NCBI GenBank assembly: GCA_903853735.1
Contig: CAINUH010000547.1
Location: 1 to 7,455, forward strand
Source: an uncultured Desulfomonile sp.
GTDB taxonomy: Bacteria > Desulfobacterota > Desulfomonilia > Desulfomonilales > Desulfomonilaceae
Direction: 5' to 3'
Length of the DNA stretch: 7,455 bases
Shown: positions 5,686-7,455 of the stretch, one piece after another
Numbering within the stretch: the first letter of the stretch is position 1
Layout of the letters: every line of letters begins with the position of its first letter
Made by a program: the position numbers and the translations under genes
The notes under the pieces: generated by a model
The model's database searches: none
What the model saw: the letters and a program-made list of their open reading frames with translations, nothing else
Told to the model about the DNA's origin: nothing

Positions 5686-7221
5686 ATGAAGTTCGCCCCG
5701 TTCCACGGTATTCGGTTGTTGATAGCAATACTAATTGCCCTGGTAGTTGCAAGTACTCTCTGTCACGCGGACAACGGAAATTCCGACGGCCTGCTCAAAC
5801 TCACGATTCTGCACATGAACGATCCGCATGCCCACTATGTACCTTATTCCAAGGAGGGTTCGTCAGGACTGATAGGTGGATTCGGCAAGGCCCGCACCGT
5901 GATATCCGAGGTTCAGGCACAGAATCGGGAGCTTGGCAGACACACACTCATTTTTTTGGCTGGCGACCTTCTGATGGGCACGCCTTTCTCAACCGCATTC
6001 AAAGGCCAACTTGGCGTCACGTTAATGAACGAAATGCAATTCGACGCAATGGTAATAGGGAATCACGATTTCGACTATGGGACAGATAACTTGATGACAA
6101 ATGTCAAGTCGAACGCGAAATTTCCTCTGATCAGCGCAAACATCAAAACCAGGTCCGGTGATTACATTTTTCAAAGGACCTTGATCAAAAACATTTCCAA
6201 TCCAAAATCAAGAATAGTCGTTCTAGGACTCACAACTCCCGACACACCAGTGACCACTTTTCCCGACAATGTCAAAGACCTGGTCTTCGAAGATTCGGTA
6301 AGGACAGCCCAAGAAGTCTTGCTAGGGGCTGATGAGCGAGATCTGGTAATCGCCTTGACCCATCTCGGGGTTCAAGAAGACAAACGATTGGCCCAAGCCT
6401 GCCCCAGAATTGACATCATCATCGGAGGTCACTCGCACACGCCGCTGTTCAAGCCGGTAAAAGTCAATAATACCGTTATCTGTCAAGCCGGAGCATACGC
6501 ACAATACATTGGAAAACTTGATGTAGAAGTTCAGGATGGGCGGGTAGTCAAATATTCCGGAGAGTTGATTTCCCTGGGGCCTGAAATCAACGAAGACCCA
6601 CAGATTGCATCAATAATAGACCAGTTCAAGAGTACAATGGATTCGAGTCTGAACAGCGTAATCGGCGACACCCAGGTGTTGCTTGAAGGTGGACTAAGAA
6701 GCGCAGTGAGGTCCGGCAGGGGAACCAATCTAGGCCGCCTCATAGCCTATAACATGGCTGTAAGCGCGCGATCCGAAGTAACACTGATCAACGGTGGGGC
6801 CATAAGGGCAAGCCTTCAAAAAGGCAATATTACCCTTGGAGAAGTGTACACCGTGCTGCCCTTCCCAGACACCGTGGTCAAAATGGATCTCTCCGGAGCC
6901 GATATTGCCGAGGTGCTCCAGAGAAGCGCCGGGCTCCCGGACGGCAGCGGAGGAAAATTGCAGTCATTCGGCATAGAATACGGCTTTGAAGACGGAAAAG
7001 TGAAAATCACGAGAATAGGGGAGCGTGGTTTTGAACCGGAAAAAGCATACTCGGTTGCTACGAACAACTTTCTTGCAGCAGGCGGAGACGGGTACATCGT
7101 TTTCAAAGAAAAGGGTCGGAATATTTACGATTCCTCAATTCTCGTCAGCGATCTGCTGGTGAATTACATAAAGGAAAAGAAAGACATCACGCAGTCGGTC
7201 TTGGACAGTATAGAAAGATAG
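5686..7221 (+). CDS. Secreted 5'-nucleotidase/metallophosphatase (UshA family)
   Basis: This 511-residue protein has the usual length and two-domain plan of the bifunctional UDP-sugar hydrolase/5'-nucleotidase family. Residues 8-26 are a hydrophobic signal segment with a likely cleavage after CHA (26-28). Residues 38-260 are the dinuclear metal domain, with all expected ligand motifs: NDPHAH (D46, H48), GDLLMG (D94), GNHDFDYG (N126, H127), THLGVQED (H226) and GGHSHTP (H249, H251). Residues 325-505 are the C-terminal substrate-binding domain, with GRGTNLG (344-350), NGGAIRA (369-375), LPFPDTV (391-397) and AGGDGYIVF (465-473). By family it hydrolyses extracellular nucleotides or related phosphoesters in the periplasm and supplies nucleoside and phosphate. 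The start at 5686 has a modest AGAAGA ribosome-binding site and leads directly into the signal peptide. It follows the tRNA by 111 bases with no clear promoter. The precise substrate cannot be told, so no symbol is given. Confidence 0.92.
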   Translation: MKFAPFHGIRLLIAILIALVVASTLCHADNGNSDGLLKLTILHMNDPHAHYVPYSKEGSSGLIGGFGKARTVISEVQAQNRELGRHTLIFLAGDLLMGTPFSTAFKGQLGVTLMNEMQFDAMVIGNHDFDYGTDNLMTNVKSNAKFPLISANIKTRSGDYIFQRTLIKNISNPKSRIVVLGLTTPDTPVTTFPDNVKDLVFEDSVRTAQEVLLGADERDLVIALTHLGVQEDKRLAQACPRIDIIIGGHSHTPLFKPVKVNNTVICQAGAYAQYIGKLDVEVQDGRVVKYSGELISLGPEINEDPQIASIIDQFKSTMDSSLNSVIGDTQVLLEGGLRSAVRSGRGTNLGRLIAYNMAVSARSEVTLINGGAIRASLQKGNITLGEVYTVLPFPDTVVKMDLSGADIAEVLQRSAGLPDGSGGKLQSFGIEYGFEDGKVKITRIGERGFEPEKAYSVATNNFLAAGGDGYIVFKEKGRNIYDSSILVSDLLVNYIKEKKDITQSVLDSIER

Positions 7222-7251
7222 AGTTGGGGTGAAGACTCTTATAATGAGATC

Positions 7252-7455
7252 TCAACTTTCGCACTTGGCGTGAAAGCGAGGCTTGATGAGCCTCAGAGCC
7301 TCCTTCATAGTGCATTCGATAATTTCGCGGACTAATTGCTCTGAAGTTGCATAGAACTCGCGTACTCGATCCAGAGCTAAGGATAGTATGCGAACCAATG
7401 CATCGGCGAGCGAGATGTCACGAATTTCCTCACCGGTGGCCAGGAAGAGCCCTCC
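7252..7455 (-). CDS. C-terminal end of an unidentified protein (enters from right edge)
   Basis: The minus strand is open for 67 codons from the window edge to a TGA at 7254-7252. The conceptual product begins GGLFLATGEEIRDIS and ends LIKPRFHAKCES. It is mostly predicted helix with regular spacing of Leu, Ile and Val and many charged residues (for example LADALVRILSLALDRV). The start lies outside the window. It runs convergent to the nucleotidase gene with 30 bases between stop codons. I do not recognise the family, and coding status rests only on frame openness and composition. Confidence 0.5.
   Translation of the reverse strand, partial: GGLFLATGEEIRDISLADALVRILSLALDRVREFYATSEQLVREIIECTMKEALRLIKPRFHAKCES

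Noticed and set aside
7222..7257. Possible bidirectional terminator between the convergent genes (AGTTG...CAACT)
   Set aside because: Only five outer base pairs with a poorly paired interior and no T-tract. The GAGATCTC inside is just a short palindrome.

Overview
The window looks like chromosomal DNA of a Gram-negative bacterium, since three proteins carry export signals or periplasmic domains. I cannot fix the phylum. The gene content would fit an uncultured Desulfobacterota-, Nitrospirota- or NC10-like lineage, but that is only an impression.

Left end (1-1199): the start of a GlcD-like FAD-linked oxidase runs leftward off the window. An FCD-type (FadR/LldR-like) GntR regulator diverges from it. 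About 135 bp separate the two genes and hold two outward-facing promoters with perfect TTGACA -35 boxes, plus inverted repeats that could be the regulator's operators. This is the usual layout of a 2-hydroxyacid (lactate or glycolate) oxidation locus controlled by its own regulator. A gene-poor stretch follows (1200-1853). It contains the frameshifted C-terminal remnant of a crotonase (enoyl-CoA hydratase/isomerase) gene, a further open frame with no start codon, and a sigma70-like promoter with an imperfect hairpin.

Centre (1854-5280): two genes one base apart form an operon. The first encodes a secreted histidine-phosphatase-like protein with an unassigned C-terminal half. The second encodes a 728-residue fusion of an SLC1-type (DAACS/GltP) transporter to a family-3 periplasmic solute-binding domain. 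An extra membrane helix after the transporter unit would place the binding domain in the periplasm. The transporter half lacks the NMDGT motif and the serine-rich HP1 loop of classical glutamate/aspartate symporters. This pair is the strongest candidate for an unusual system: a tethered receptor-transporter with a dedicated periplasmic phosphatase-like partner.

Right end (5281-7455): a tRNA-Pro(UGG) gene with encoded CCA is followed by a secreted UshA-type 5'-nucleotidase/metallophosphatase. Convergent to it is the C-terminal tail of an unidentified helical protein that enters from the right edge. I saw no CRISPR array, complete insertion sequence, rRNA or phage genes.
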